Below, piece by piece: positions 6,889-15,921 of a stretch of 64,000 nt of DNA. The position numbers were made by a program, and so were the translations under genes. Source of the DNA: Paractinoplanes durhamensis (GTDB taxonomy: Bacteria; Actinomycetota; Actinomycetes; Mycobacteriales; Micromonosporaceae); NCBI RefSeq assembly GCF_016862175.1, contig NZ_BOML01000050.1, positions 1 through 64,000 on the forward strand, given 5' to 3'. Numbering within the stretch: position 1 is the first letter of the stretch; each line of letters begins with the position of its first letter. The notes under the pieces were generated by a model that was not told the origin of the DNA, did no database searches, and saw only the letters and a program-made list of their open reading frames with translations.

Positions 6889-7920
6889 TCAGTTCACCGA
6901 AACATCGAGAGCTACGGGTACGGGCTGGAGCGTCACCCGCACCGCAGTGCCGGGCGTCAATGACGGCAGCAGGCCGCTGGCGACCTGGGCAACGACGAGC
7001 GTCTCCCCCACGGTGACCGTCACCCGGCTGGTCGCACCGAGGAAACTGCTGGTCAGCACGCTCCCCTCACCGTCCGCGGCGGGCGCCACGTCCACCGCCT
7101 CGGGCCGCACCAGCGCCGTCGCGGGCCCGGCCGGCGCCGGCGTGACCAGCGGCAGCGAGGTCCCGAGAACGGTGATGGACGAGTCGGCGACGACCCCGGG
7201 CAGCCGGTTGCTCAACCCCACGAAGTCGGCGACGAACGCACTCGCCGGTTGTTGATAGACCTCGGCCGGCGGGGCCAGCTGCTCGAGCCGCCCGGCCCGC
7301 ATCACCCCGACCCGGTCGGCGACCGCGAGGGCCTCCTCCTGGTCGTGGGTGACGAACAGCGTGGTCGTGCCGACCTCGGTCTGGATCCGCCGGATCTCCT
7401 CGCGCAGCTGCACCCGCACCTTGGCGTCGAGCGCCGACAACGGCTCGTCGAGAAGGAGCACGGCCGGTTCGATGGCGAGGGCCCGGGCGAGGGCGACCCG
7501 CTGCTGCTGCCCACCGGACATCTGATGCGGATAGCGGTCGCCGAACGTCGACAGCCCGACGAGGTCGAGCATCGCCGCCGCCCGGCCCGGCACCCTGCGC
7601 CGGCCGCGCAGCCGGAGCCCGAACTCGACGTTCTCCAGGGCGGTGAGGTGCGGGAACAGGCTGTACGCCTGGAACACCATGCCCATGTCGCGACGGTTGG
7701 CGGGCAGCCGGGTGACGTCCTTGCCGCCGACCAGCACCCGCCCGCCGTCGGCGTCCTCCAGGCCGGCGAGCACCCGCAGCGCGGTCGTCTTGCCGCAGCC
7801 GGACGGCCCGAGCAGCGCGATCAGCTCACCGGCCGCGATCTCCAGGTCGAGGCTGTCGAGGGCGTGCACCGTGCCGAACGTGCGGCGCAGCCCCTCCAGG
7901 TGCACGGCGACGCCGCTCAT
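6889..7920 (-). CDS. ABC importer ATPase (PotA/FbpC type)
   Basis: This 343-aa nucleotide-binding subunit has Walker A GPSGCGKTT near residue 38, a Q-loop in MGMVFQAYSLFP, signature MSGGQQQRVALARAL, Walker B LLLDEPLSALD and the switch His in FVTHDQEEA. A C-terminal TOBE-like beta region follows (VRPEAVDVAP onward). It energises import by the two permeases and the binding protein encoded upstream. It is the last gene of the operon, and its ATG overlaps the stop of a 27-codon mini-ORF. Confidence 0.95.
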   Translation of the reverse strand: MSGVAVHLEGLRRTFGTVHALDSLDLEIAAGELIALLGPSGCGKTTALRVLAGLEDADGGRVLVGGKDVTRLPANRRDMGMVFQAYSLFPHLTALENVEFGLRLRGRRRVPGRAAAMLDLVGLSTFGDRYPHQMSGGQQQRVALARALAIEPAVLLLDEPLSALDAKVRVQLREEIRRIQTEVGTTTLFVTHDQEEALAVADRVGVMRAGRLEQLAPPAEVYQQPASAFVADFVGLSNRLPGVVADSSITVLGTSLPLVTPAPAGPATALVRPEAVDVAPAADGEGSVLTSSFLGATSRVTVTVGETLVVAQVASGLLPSLTPGTAVRVTLQPVPVALDVSVN

Positions 7921-8000
7921 GCCGGCTCCTCGCTGCGCTTCGAGCTGCCAAGAGCAAATTCCGCACTGAGCTTGCCGATTCGCTCGCTGCGCTCGTTCAT
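7917..8000 (-). CDS. 27-aa mini-ORF coupled on both sides within the ABC operon
   Basis: The frame MNERSERIGKLSAEFALGSS-KRSEEPA begins in an ATGA overlap with the stop of the permease gene and ends in an ATGA overlap with the ATPase start, so ribosomes could pass straight through. A GGAGAA sequence precedes its ATG. The core GCGCAGCGAG appears twice within 84 bases. The MNERSER opening resembles short repeated linker sequences seen between genes in other actinobacteria. It may be a repeat element maintained for translational coupling rather than a functional peptide. Confidence 0.5.
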   Translation of the reverse strand: MNERSERIGKLSAEFALGSSKRSEEPA

Positions 8001-8797
8001 GAGTTCTCCTTGGTGGAACGGCGCCGGTCGCCGGCCAGGGACAGCAGCAGGAGCAGCACGAACGCCAGCAGCAGCGCCGCGAGCGACACCGCGACCGACA
8101 TGGTGGCGCTGCTCTTGCCGAGCAATTCGATGGAGACCTGCAGGTTGGTGCGGTTGAGCAGGGACGCGATGGTGAATTCGCCGAGCACCAGGGCGACGGT
8201 GAGGAACGCGGCCGACAGCACCGCCGACCGGATGTTCGGCAGCACCACTCGCAGGATCACCGTGGTCCAGCTCGCGCCGAGACTCCGGGCCGCCTCGGCC
8301 AGGGTTTTCACGTCGATCCCGGAAAGACCGGCGTCGATGGCGCGATAGGCATAAGGCAAAACCAGGATGGTGTACGCGAAGACCAGGGTCAGCGACGACC
8401 CGCCCAGGAAGTACGTGACCCAGGCGTAGACCGGCGCGAGCCCGACGACCAGCACGATCGCCGGAATGGTCAGCGGCAGCAGGCACAGGAATTCGACGAG
8501 CCGGCGGAGTTTCGGCAGACGTAGGCGTACCCAGATAGCTGTCGGAACAAGAAGAACCAGCATGAGTACGGCGGTGAGCGCGGCCTGCTCCAACGAGGAG
8601 ACGATGCCCTCGGCGAGATCCGGATAGGTGTCGCTGAGCTTCGGCCAGTTGACCAGCAGCGGCCACGTCTCCGCGTTGCGCGTGCTGAATTCCACCATGG
8701 CGGCCAGCGGCAGCAGGAAGAAGATGCCGAGCACGACCAGCACCGCCCAGCGGAAGATCCGCTGTTTGCGGTGCCGGCGGGCGATCACCCCAGCCAT
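7997..8797 (-). CDS. ABC importer permease 2 (PotC/FbpB type)
   Basis: This 266-aa integral membrane subunit has about six hydrophobic helices (for example WAVLVVLGIFFLLPLAAMV). The EAA loop contact segment is TLAEAARSLGASWTTVILRVVLPNI, which docks on the ATPase. It pairs with permease 1 to form the transmembrane channel. Its start lies 13 bases inside the end of the permease 1 gene, indicating translational coupling. Confidence 0.92.
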   Translation of the reverse strand: MAGVIARRHRKQRIFRWAVLVVLGIFFLLPLAAMVEFSTRNAETWPLLVNWPKLSDTYPDLAEGIVSSLEQAALTAVLMLVLLVPTAIWVRLRLPKLRRLVEFLCLLPLTIPAIVLVVGLAPVYAWVTYFLGGSSLTLVFAYTILVLPYAYRAIDAGLSGIDVKTLAEAARSLGASWTTVILRVVLPNIRSAVLSAAFLTVALVLGEFTIASLLNRTNLQVSIELLGKSSATMSVAVSLAALLLAFVLLLLLSLAGDRRRSTKENS

Positions 8798-9666
8798 TTC
8801 GCGGTCCTCCGCTCCAGCAGTGCGTAGAGGGCCATCACCACGGCGACCACGATGACCATGCCGAGCGCCATCGCCTTACCGAGGTTCTGCTGGCCGAGGA
8901 CGACCTCGCTGGTCAGCGCGCCGCGAATCTGCAGGGGAATGATCGGGCTGCCCTGGCTGACCAGGGCCGCTGCCGTCGCGTACGCCGAAAAGGCATTGGC
9001 GAAAAGCAGCAGGGTGGAACCGAGGAACGCGGGGGCGAGCAGCGGCCCGGCGACCCGGGTCCAATACTGCCACGTGGTGCCGCCGAGGCTTTCCGCGGCT
9101 TCCCGCCACTGCGGCCGGATGCCGTCGAGGGCGGGCAGGAACACGATCAGCATCAGCGGGATCTGGAAATACGTGTAGACCAGGATCAATCCCGGAAGCT
9201 CGAAGAGCCACACGCCGTTGGCGTACAGATCAATGCTCAGATGATCTTGAAGCCAGACCGTGACGAAACCGCTCAGGCCGATGGTCGCCAGGAACGCGAA
9301 CGCGAGGGTGACGCCGCCGAACTGCGCGAGCACCCCGGCCGCGGAGGTGACGACGCGCCGCAGCGTGCCGCCGGCTTTCGAGGTGACCAGGGCGTACGCG
9401 AGGAGCGCGCCCAGAATGGCACCGATGACGGCGCTGACCGCGGAGAGCGTGATGCTGCGGCCGAACGCGTCCAGGATGTAACCGTTGGTCAGCGCCTTGA
9501 CGTTGGCGAAGCTGACCCCGCCGTCGTCACCGGCGAATGCGCCGATCACGACCACCAGCGTCGGGATGATCAGGAAGATCACGACGTACGCGAAGAACGG
9601 AACCGTGCCCAACAGCGCGGTGCCCCGCGGCTTGCGCCGCGGGGCCGCTACGGCCTGGTCAGCCAA
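8785..9666 (-). CDS. ABC importer permease 1 (PotB/FbpB type)
   Basis: This 293-aa membrane protein has a short basic N-terminus, then FFAYVVIFLIIPTLVVVIGAF and further helices. The EAA loop is QWREAAESLGGTTWQYWTRVAGPLLAPAF. It lies directly after the binding-protein gene with an 8-base overlap and overlaps the next permease gene as well. Together these genes make a complete importer of the spermidine/putrescine, iron(III) or aminoethylphosphonate class. Confidence 0.92.
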   Translation of the reverse strand: MADQAVAAPRRKPRGTALLGTVPFFAYVVIFLIIPTLVVVIGAFAGDDGGVSFANVKALTNGYILDAFGRSITLSAVSAVIGAILGALLAYALVTSKAGGTLRRVVTSAAGVLAQFGGVTLAFAFLATIGLSGFVTVWLQDHLSIDLYANGVWLFELPGLILVYTYFQIPLMLIVFLPALDGIRPQWREAAESLGGTTWQYWTRVAGPLLAPAFLGSTLLLFANAFSAYATAAALVSQGSPIIPLQIRGALTSEVVLGQQNLGKAMALGMVIVVAVVMALYALLERRTAKWLG

Positions 9667-10786
9667 TGGTCTTGGCCCAGTTCGCGGTCAGGTACTCCTT
9701 CGCCTTGGCGTTCTGCGCCTCGGTCGGGACCACCGGGGTGCCCTCCACCTTGGGCAGTGCGGCGAACGCGGCCGCGTCGATGGTGCCGGCCTTCTGCATG
9801 GCGTCGGCGCGGACCGGGCGGGCGCCGCCGTTCAGCCACAGGTTCTGGCCGTCGTCGGAGTAGAGGAACTCCTCCCACAGCCGGGCGGCGGCGGGGTGCG
9901 GGGCGTCCTTGCTGATCGCCTGCACGTAGTACGACCCGAGCACCGCACCGGACGGCACGAAGGTCTTCCAGGTCTTCAGCTTGGCGGCCTCGGCCACGTT
10001 CAGGTAGTCCCAGTCGAAGACGACCGGGGTCTGGCCGGACTCGATGGTCGCCGCGGTCGGGTCGACCGGCAGGAAGTTGCCGGCCTTCTTCAGGCTGCCG
10101 AAGAACTCGACGCCCTTGGTGATGTCCTCGACGGTGCCGCCGTTGGCCAGCGAGGCCATCTGCACGCCACCGAACGCGGCACCGGCCTGGGTCGGGTCAC
10201 CGTTGAGCGCGACCTTGCCCTTGTACTCCGGCTTGAGCAGGTCGGCGACGCTGGTCGGGGCCGGAACCTTGGCGCTGTCGTAGCCGATCGACATGTAGCC
10301 GCCGTAGTCGTTCACCCAGGTCCCGGCGGCCTCCTTGAGCGAGTCCGGGATGTCGGCGAAGGTGGCCACCTTGTACGGCGCGAACATCGCCACGTTGGCG
10401 CCGGCCACCGAGCCGCCGAGGTCGAACACGTCGGGCGCCTTGTCCTGGCCCTTGAGCTGGTTCGCGGCGTTGATCTCGTCCTGGCTGGAGCCGTCCGGCT
10501 GGGCCGAGTTGACCTTGATGCCGTACTTGGTGCCGAACGCCTTGATGATCTCGCCGTAGTTCGCCCAGTTCGGCGGCAGCGCGATGACATTCAGCTCGCC
10601 TTCCTTCTTGGCCGCGGCGATCAGGGCGTCGAGGCCACCGAGGTCGGCGGCGCTGGTGGCGGTCGCCGCGCCCCCGACGGCGGACTTGGAGTCGTCCTGC
10701 TTCTCCGGGGGCGAACAGGCCGCGATGGCGACGGCCGTGGTGGCGGCAATAAAGACGGCCAGGGGGCGGCCGATTGGCGTGCGCAC
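9659..10786 (-). CDS. Lipoprotein substrate-binding protein of the ABC importer
   Basis: This 375-aa extracellular binding protein has a lipoprotein signal with lipobox AIAAC (lipid-carrying Cys24). The mature part has the two-lobed fold of the PotD/FbpA/PhnS group, starting LIAAAKKEGELNVIALPPNWANYG. The start is the GTG at 10786, with an excellent GAAGGAGGAG a few bases upstream; longer frames lack an RBS and spoil the signal peptide. The phrase PPNWANYGEIIKAF suggests polyamine, metal or phosphonate ligands, but I cannot choose between them. It is the first gene of the four-component operon. Confidence 0.92.
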   Translation of the reverse strand: MRTPIGRPLAVFIAATTAVAIAACSPPEKQDDSKSAVGGAATATSAADLGGLDALIAAAKKEGELNVIALPPNWANYGEIIKAFGTKYGIKVNSAQPDGSSQDEINAANQLKGQDKAPDVFDLGGSVAGANVAMFAPYKVATFADIPDSLKEAAGTWVNDYGGYMSIGYDSAKVPAPTSVADLLKPEYKGKVALNGDPTQAGAAFGGVQMASLANGGTVEDITKGVEFFGSLKKAGNFLPVDPTAATIESGQTPVVFDWDYLNVAEAAKLKTWKTFVPSGAVLGSYYVQAISKDAPHPAAARLWEEFLYSDDGQNLWLNGGARPVRADAMQKAGTIDAAAFAALPKVEGTPVVPTEAQNAKAKEYLTANWAKTIG

Positions 10787-10954
10787 TGAGCTCCTCCTTC
10801 TGCGCGACCGCAACCGGTGCGCGCTGGGTGGATCATGAAAGTGCTGAGTTGCGGACAAGCGTCCGTCACACGTACAGCCGGAAACATTACGGCCGGTAGT
10901 AGCGAAGAGCACAGCGGAAAATCAGGCGATGTCGGCGAACCCGTCCGTTACCGC

Positions 10955-11380
10955 TCATCGGCCGAGCGGAAACGTGGTGAGGACCTTCCACTGACCCTCT
11001 TCGGACACCATCACCGCGGCGTACGTCGTGCGCGCCCCGGCCGGCGGCGTGATGGTGACGAGCATCGTCCCGCCCCCGATCCCGTCCGGCGCCCACGACC
11101 CCGGATCCGGCGAGACCACGGCCCCGACCGGCACCGCCTTACCGGCGTCAGCGCCGACCCGCGCGGCCGCCGCGCTGGAAACCAGCGAGCCTGGATCAGT
11201 GCTGAGGCGTTGAAGAGCAGCCGCCACCGCCGGCCCTTGATCAGCGGCCGGCCCCGACCCGCGCAGCGCATCCGGCGACGTGGCCGTCGCCCCGGGCCGG
11301 GGATGCACCTTCCAGATCGCCACCCCGGCCAGGGCCACCGCAAGCACCCCAAGAACCGGCCACCAGAGCCTGCGCCCCAA
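10955..11380 (-). CDS. Small membrane-anchored extracellular protein, 141 aa
   Basis: I recognise no family. A single N-terminal hydrophobic helix (LWWPVLGVLAVALAGVAIW) after MGRR would anchor or export the protein. The outer part is Ala/Gly/Pro-rich and ends in strands (TMLVTITPPAG, TYAAVMVSEEGQWKVLTTFPLG) that look like a small beta domain. The apparent start is TTG at 11380 with a G-rich stretch upstream; it lies 134 bases downstream of the large TIR gene on the same strand, so co-expression is possible. Confidence 0.6.
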   Translation of the reverse strand: MGRRLWWPVLGVLAVALAGVAIWKVHPRPGATATSPDALRGSGPAADQGPAVAAALQRLSTDPGSLVSSAAAARVGADAGKAVPVGAVVSPDPGSWAPDGIGGGTMLVTITPPAGARTTYAAVMVSEEGQWKVLTTFPLGR

Positions 11381-11514
11381 CGTCTACCCCCTACACCGGA
11401 CGAACGGTGAAGATCACGATATTGAGGAGTTGGCATCCGCGAATCGCTCGAATGGGCGACGCAGGCGACCTGGCGGACGGCGATTACCGCTATCGGTCCA
11501 CCAGGTGATCCTCC

Positions 11515-14500
11515 CTAGAGACCCGCCGGCTCGCCCTGGTCGAGCGTCTCAAGCAGATAGTGCAGCTCGGCCGCGGCCATGTAGTGCAGTTGGGCAGCGT
11601 CGGCGACGGCTGGGTCACGATCACCCGCCAGGATCATCTGAAGGCACCGCAGGACATCCGGCACCCACTCGGGAAGGTCAGTGGCGAGCAATGCGTCCAG
11701 CTGTTGATGCGCCTCAGCCTGGCGGTTGTCGCGGATTGCGCTGGACGTTACTGCGAAAAGATCGGCTAGTCCGGTGCGGTCCTCACCGCCGGCGTGCCGG
11801 TAGGCGAGGTAGCTGTCGAGCGCACGCTGCCGGGCTACCTGAGCTTGTTCGGGATGACCGGTCTCATCCTCGACCATCGCCAACATCGACCACGGCATCC
11901 AAACCTGGCCGGCATGGCCGTACGGCTCGCTGCACTTGATCGCTCGGTGCAGCTCGCCCCGCGCCTCCTCGTAGCGGCCCAGTGTGAACAGGCTGCTGCC
12001 CAAGTTGTTGCGTACGGTGCCCTCGGAGGCGAGGTTTCCCAGTCGCTCGAAGATCTCTGCAGCTTGCCGTTCGAAGGCCGCCGCTTCCTCCTCCCTTCCC
12101 ATTTCCGAGTAGAGATAGCCGAGCTCAACCAGAGTGGATGCCTGGCCGCTGAGGTTGTCCTCCTTAACTCTGATCGCCAAAGCCTCGCGAAACGCTGCCT
12201 CGGAAGCCTCGAAATTTCGTACATATCGGTGCACATCGCCGATCTTTTGCCACGCGACAGCCACATGCATCCGCTCGCCCATCTGCTGGAATGCGTCGCG
12301 CACCTCCGCATAGGCCGTCAGGGCTTCGTCATACCTTTCCTGGTTCATCCGCACCGTAGCGAGCTGGCCTTTGTTCACCGCCGCACCTCGCATGTCGCCG
12401 AATGTCAGGAATCTCGGGTGCGCCTCTTCATAGATCTCCGCAGCCTTTTCCAGACGGCCCAGCAGGGCCATGCAATCGCCGAGTTCGGTAAGGATAGGGC
12501 CGATCATCCGATTGGCCGTCTCGTCACCGGCGTCGGCCAGCTGCTGAAGACCATGTAATGCAGCCTTCAGCGGAGTGATCGCCATCTCGGCCGCACGGCT
12601 GAGCTTCATTACCCGGCCGAGGCGGGCGTGCGCCATGGCGATGTCGTAGGCCGCGTGCGGGTAGGCATCCCCGCCCGCTGCGAGACTCTGGGTGGTGAGC
12701 TGTTGGGCAGTCGCGTATGCAGCGGGCAGATTTCCCTTGTCCACATGCCGGTCAATCTGCGCGGTGGCAGCAAGGTAGCCGGAGTGTGTCCAGTCATTGA
12801 GCTTCTGGGCCGCCTGTTCACGCACGGCTACGGCCCTGGCAAGGGCCTTCGGCCGTCCCAGCGGTTGCAGCAGCGTCTCCAGGTTGTGGGCGACACTCAC
12901 CAATTCCTCGGCAGACTGGAGTGGCGGCAGTCGGTCCAGCATTACCATGAGGTTAGGCAGCTCGAGGGCGGTCAACCGGCGTGCATGCTGCGCATCTCTG
13001 AACGACTCCCGATACAGGCTCTTCGTGAGGGAGTACATCAGGTCGATCCAGCGGCGGCCGAAATCCTCGGCCTCCTCGGCGGTCAGCTCGCCGAGCAAGT
13101 ACGGCGCCAGACCCGGGTCCAGGCGCAGATGGCCCTCGCCCAGGTATTCCCCGAGACCGACGGCGATCAGCTCCTGGGCGAGCTCCGTGACCGGCTCGAT
13201 GCCCAGTCCGGTCAGCTCGGAGAAAACGCCGAGGTGCACGCCGCCGTGGCAGACGCCCAGCACCCGCACATGTTGCCGCGAAGCCGGCCCGAGGCGGCGC
13301 AGCGAGAGCTCGACGCTGGCGTAGAGGGAGTTCTCCCGATCACCGGGATGCTGCAGCTGGAGGTGGTTCATCAGCGACCGCAGATCCGCGGTGGTCGTGA
13401 GCACCCCGCGATGGGCGACCTCACGAGCCAGCAGCACCAGAGCGCGCGCATGCCGGTTGACCGCCTCCACCAGATCGGTGATTTGCTGCGGAGTCTCCCC
13501 CTCATCGCGTTCGGGCGGGGTCCAGTCGTTCCGCTTCATCACCTCGCCGACCAGCTCGACCGCATCGGCCCGATCGAGAGCGCCCAGTTCCCGCTCGCGT
13601 CCCGGCTCGCCGAACGGCGCGGGAAGCGACTCGCGGGTGGTGAAGACCAGCCGAGTGCGCTCGTCCGCGTCGAGCAGCGTCCGACAAACCGCAAAGATCG
13701 CCGCGGACGCGTCCGCCGGATCCGGCGCCTCCGCGGCCCGATCCGGCAGCACACTCTCACAGTTGTCGATCACCACGATGGTCGGCTGGTCCGCTAAGGC
13801 CCGCTCCAGAGGTCGGAACGCCTCGTCGAGTTCGCGGTAAGTCGCCACCGTGTAGTTCGGGCCGACGATCTGGTGGCCGAGGGTGTCGAGCACGGCGCGG
13901 GCGTCCTGGTGGTGTTCGAGGCTGACGAACGCGGCCCGGGCGAACCGTCCGGTTCGCACCAGCCATCGGGCCAGCTCGGCGGTCAGGGTGGTCTTGCCCT
14001 GCCCGCCGGTGCCGCGCACGACCGCCCACGACCGCCGGTGCAGCAGCCGCTCCAAGGCGAGAAGTTCCCGGCTGCGCCCCTGGAACTGATGCTCCGGCGG
14101 CTGCGGAAGATCACCGAGACTGAGCTGCCGGCGCCGTGCCTCCTGCCGGCGAACCGCCGCCGCGGGAATCCGGGTGATCAGCTGTGGGTCCTGTTCCTCC
14201 TGGTAGAGCACCGGAACGAACCAGTCCTGCAGCCTCAGCTCACCGGCACCCAGGATCTTGCCCCGCACCGGGTCGGCGTGCAGCTCCTGCTGCCCGGCCA
14301 GCATCGCGGCGCCCACTCGCGCACCCCGGGCCAGCTCGGCATAGAAGCGGTGCACGAACCGACGGGCGGTCTCCACCAGCACGCTGTGGCTCATCGCCAC
14401 CACCGACGTCACACCCTCGTCGAGCAGCCGGGCCGCGACCGACGCGGTCGGGTCCACGTCGGTTGTCGCGCTCTGGCACGCCTCCAGGAACACCAGCGGA

Positions 14501-15858
14501 ATGCGGTGCTGACGCACCAGATTGGCCAACCGGCCGGCGTCCACGAAGTCCATCCGGCGCTTCTCCAGGCGGTCCTGGTCGGCCGGGTCCTCGAAGCACA
14601 AACCACCCAGACCGAGCCGCCGGTCGTAGACGCCGTGGCCGTCGAAGTGCACCACGTCGAACGGCTGCCCCTGGTCGCCGTCGCGCAGCGCCTTCTCCAG
14701 CGCCGCATACGTGGGCGGCTGCAGCACCGTCAGCCGGGCCAGGTCACCCAGCTCCTCGACCGCCTCCACCAGCGGCAGGGCGCTCACCCGGTGGTCGATG
14801 TAGCCGACTCGGCGGTCCTCCTCGGGGCGCGGTGAGACCAGCAGGATTCGTACCGGAAGGGCGGTCGGGTGTTCGGTCTGGGGTTGCCGGTTGGGCAGGC
14901 GCCGCCGGACCCGGACCGGGTCGCGGCCCTGGAAGAGCCACCCCCGCCCGTCGTGCAGCAGCTCCCACGGCAGGGTCAGCAACCCGGTCGCCGCCTCGCT
15001 CGCCTCGGCCTGGGCTTTGGCCAGTGCGCCGCTGGGCAGGTCGCCGTCGACCATCACGGAGAAGCGGCGCTCGGCCCCGCCCGCCGCGTTCTGCCAGGCG
15101 TTGAGGGCCTCCCGCGCCACCGGATCGCTCAGCGCGGCCTCGTAGAGGTCGTGACCCCACCCCGGCAGGCGGTCCTGGATGGCCGAGGCTCGCTGGTGGA
15201 AGACGCCGACCGGCCACAGGTAGTAGCTCTCCAGGTACCACTTGAGGTCAGCCGCCTCGATCGGGCCCAGCGGCGCGGTGAACTCGAACCGACGGCTCTC
15301 GATGTTGCGGGCGCCGGCCCGGGCCGGTTCGTAGATCAGCGTTGCGGTGGCCTGAGCTCGGCGTTTGCCGTCGGCGGTCGCCAGCCGGGGGTCGGTCAGC
15401 TTCAGGACGAGCTCCGCGACCGGCTTCGCATCGGGTTCCGAGAACGGCTCGGGGTCGGTAGGCAGCCGCTGGCCGAGCGCGGCGAGCAGCGCCGGCATGG
15501 CCGCGCTCAACCCGCCCGGCCCGACCTCGACCGGGACGGCCAGGGGCGGCTCCGGGAACCAGGTCGCCAGCGCCTGCGGCGTGATCCCGGGCAGCAGTAC
15601 CGGAACGACCCGGCGGCCCAACGAAAGGGCCTTGGCGATCTCCTTCGGCACCCACGGCGAGTTCACCGTGTTCGGGCTCAGCACCGCGATCACCTGCGAG
15701 GACGCGGTGATGCCCGCCTCGACCGACGGGGCCAGCAGGTCGCCGCCGCTCATGTCGCGGGAGTCCACCCAGACCGGGATCCGGAAGTCCTCCAGCCGCG
15801 CGCGCAGCTCGGCGACGAACGGGTCGTCGGCGGTCGAGTGCGAAATGAACACCGTCAC
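11515..15858 (-). CDS. TIR-CHAT-STAND NTPase-TPR multidomain protein, 1447 aa
   Basis: Four recognisable modules occur in order. Residues 1-130 are a TIR domain beginning VFISHSTADDPFVAELRARL, with Glu73 in SPWVPKEIAKAL at the place of the NADase catalytic Glu. Residues about 335-560 are a CHAT caspase-like protease with the His408 motif VHFDGHG and Cys461 in VFLEACQS. Residues about 590-930 are an NB-ARC-like STAND ATPase with Walker A GTGGQGKTT (Lys622) and Walker B TIVVIDN (Asp698). From about 1070 to the end are tetratricopeptide repeats. This is the layout of an NLR-like sensor: repeats sense, ATPase oligomerises, TIR and/or CHAT act. Antiphage or programmed-death function is inferred. 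The start is GTG 15858; no partner gene is obvious. Confidence 0.92.
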   Translation of the reverse strand: MTVFISHSTADDPFVAELRARLEDFRIPVWVDSRDMSGGDLLAPSVEAGITASSQVIAVLSPNTVNSPWVPKEIAKALSLGRRVVPVLLPGITPQALATWFPEPPLAVPVEVGPGGLSAAMPALLAALGQRLPTDPEPFSEPDAKPVAELVLKLTDPRLATADGKRRAQATATLIYEPARAGARNIESRRFEFTAPLGPIEAADLKWYLESYYLWPVGVFHQRASAIQDRLPGWGHDLYEAALSDPVAREALNAWQNAAGGAERRFSVMVDGDLPSGALAKAQAEASEAATGLLTLPWELLHDGRGWLFQGRDPVRVRRRLPNRQPQTEHPTALPVRILLVSPRPEEDRRVGYIDHRVSALPLVEAVEELGDLARLTVLQPPTYAALEKALRDGDQGQPFDVVHFDGHGVYDRRLGLGGLCFEDPADQDRLEKRRMDFVDAGRLANLVRQHRIPLVFLEACQSATTDVDPTASVAARLLDEGVTSVVAMSHSVLVETARRFVHRFYAELARGARVGAAMLAGQQELHADPVRGKILGAGELRLQDWFVPVLYQEEQDPQLITRIPAAAVRRQEARRRQLSLGDLPQPPEHQFQGRSRELLALERLLHRRSWAVVRGTGGQGKTTLTAELARWLVRTGRFARAAFVSLEHHQDARAVLDTLGHQIVGPNYTVATYRELDEAFRPLERALADQPTIVVIDNCESVLPDRAAEAPDPADASAAIFAVCRTLLDADERTRLVFTTRESLPAPFGEPGRERELGALDRADAVELVGEVMKRNDWTPPERDEGETPQQITDLVEAVNRHARALVLLAREVAHRGVLTTTADLRSLMNHLQLQHPGDRENSLYASVELSLRRLGPASRQHVRVLGVCHGGVHLGVFSELTGLGIEPVTELAQELIAVGLGEYLGEGHLRLDPGLAPYLLGELTAEEAEDFGRRWIDLMYSLTKSLYRESFRDAQHARRLTALELPNLMVMLDRLPPLQSAEELVSVAHNLETLLQPLGRPKALARAVAVREQAAQKLNDWTHSGYLAATAQIDRHVDKGNLPAAYATAQQLTTQSLAAGGDAYPHAAYDIAMAHARLGRVMKLSRAAEMAITPLKAALHGLQQLADAGDETANRMIGPILTELGDCMALLGRLEKAAEIYEEAHPRFLTFGDMRGAAVNKGQLATVRMNQERYDEALTAYAEVRDAFQQMGERMHVAVAWQKIGDVHRYVRNFEASEAAFREALAIRVKEDNLSGQASTLVELGYLYSEMGREEEAAAFERQAAEIFERLGNLASEGTVRNNLGSSLFTLGRYEEARGELHRAIKCSEPYGHAGQVWMPWSMLAMVEDETGHPEQAQVARQRALDSYLAYRHAGGEDRTGLADLFAVTSSAIRDNRQAEAHQQLDALLATDLPEWVPDVLRCLQMILAGDRDPAVADAAQLHYMAAAELHYLLETLDQGEPAGL

Positions 15859-15921
15859 AGATCCACAGTGCCCGCGCGGTCATGCACCAACCACCACCGA
15901 AGGTGGACTGTCCGATAGCCG

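Noticed and set aside
6889..10786. Assigning the importer specifically to polyamine, iron or aminoethylphosphonate uptake.
   Set aside because: The family motifs support the Pot/Fbp/Phn class only; no neighbouring enzyme or metal-box distinguishes the substrate.
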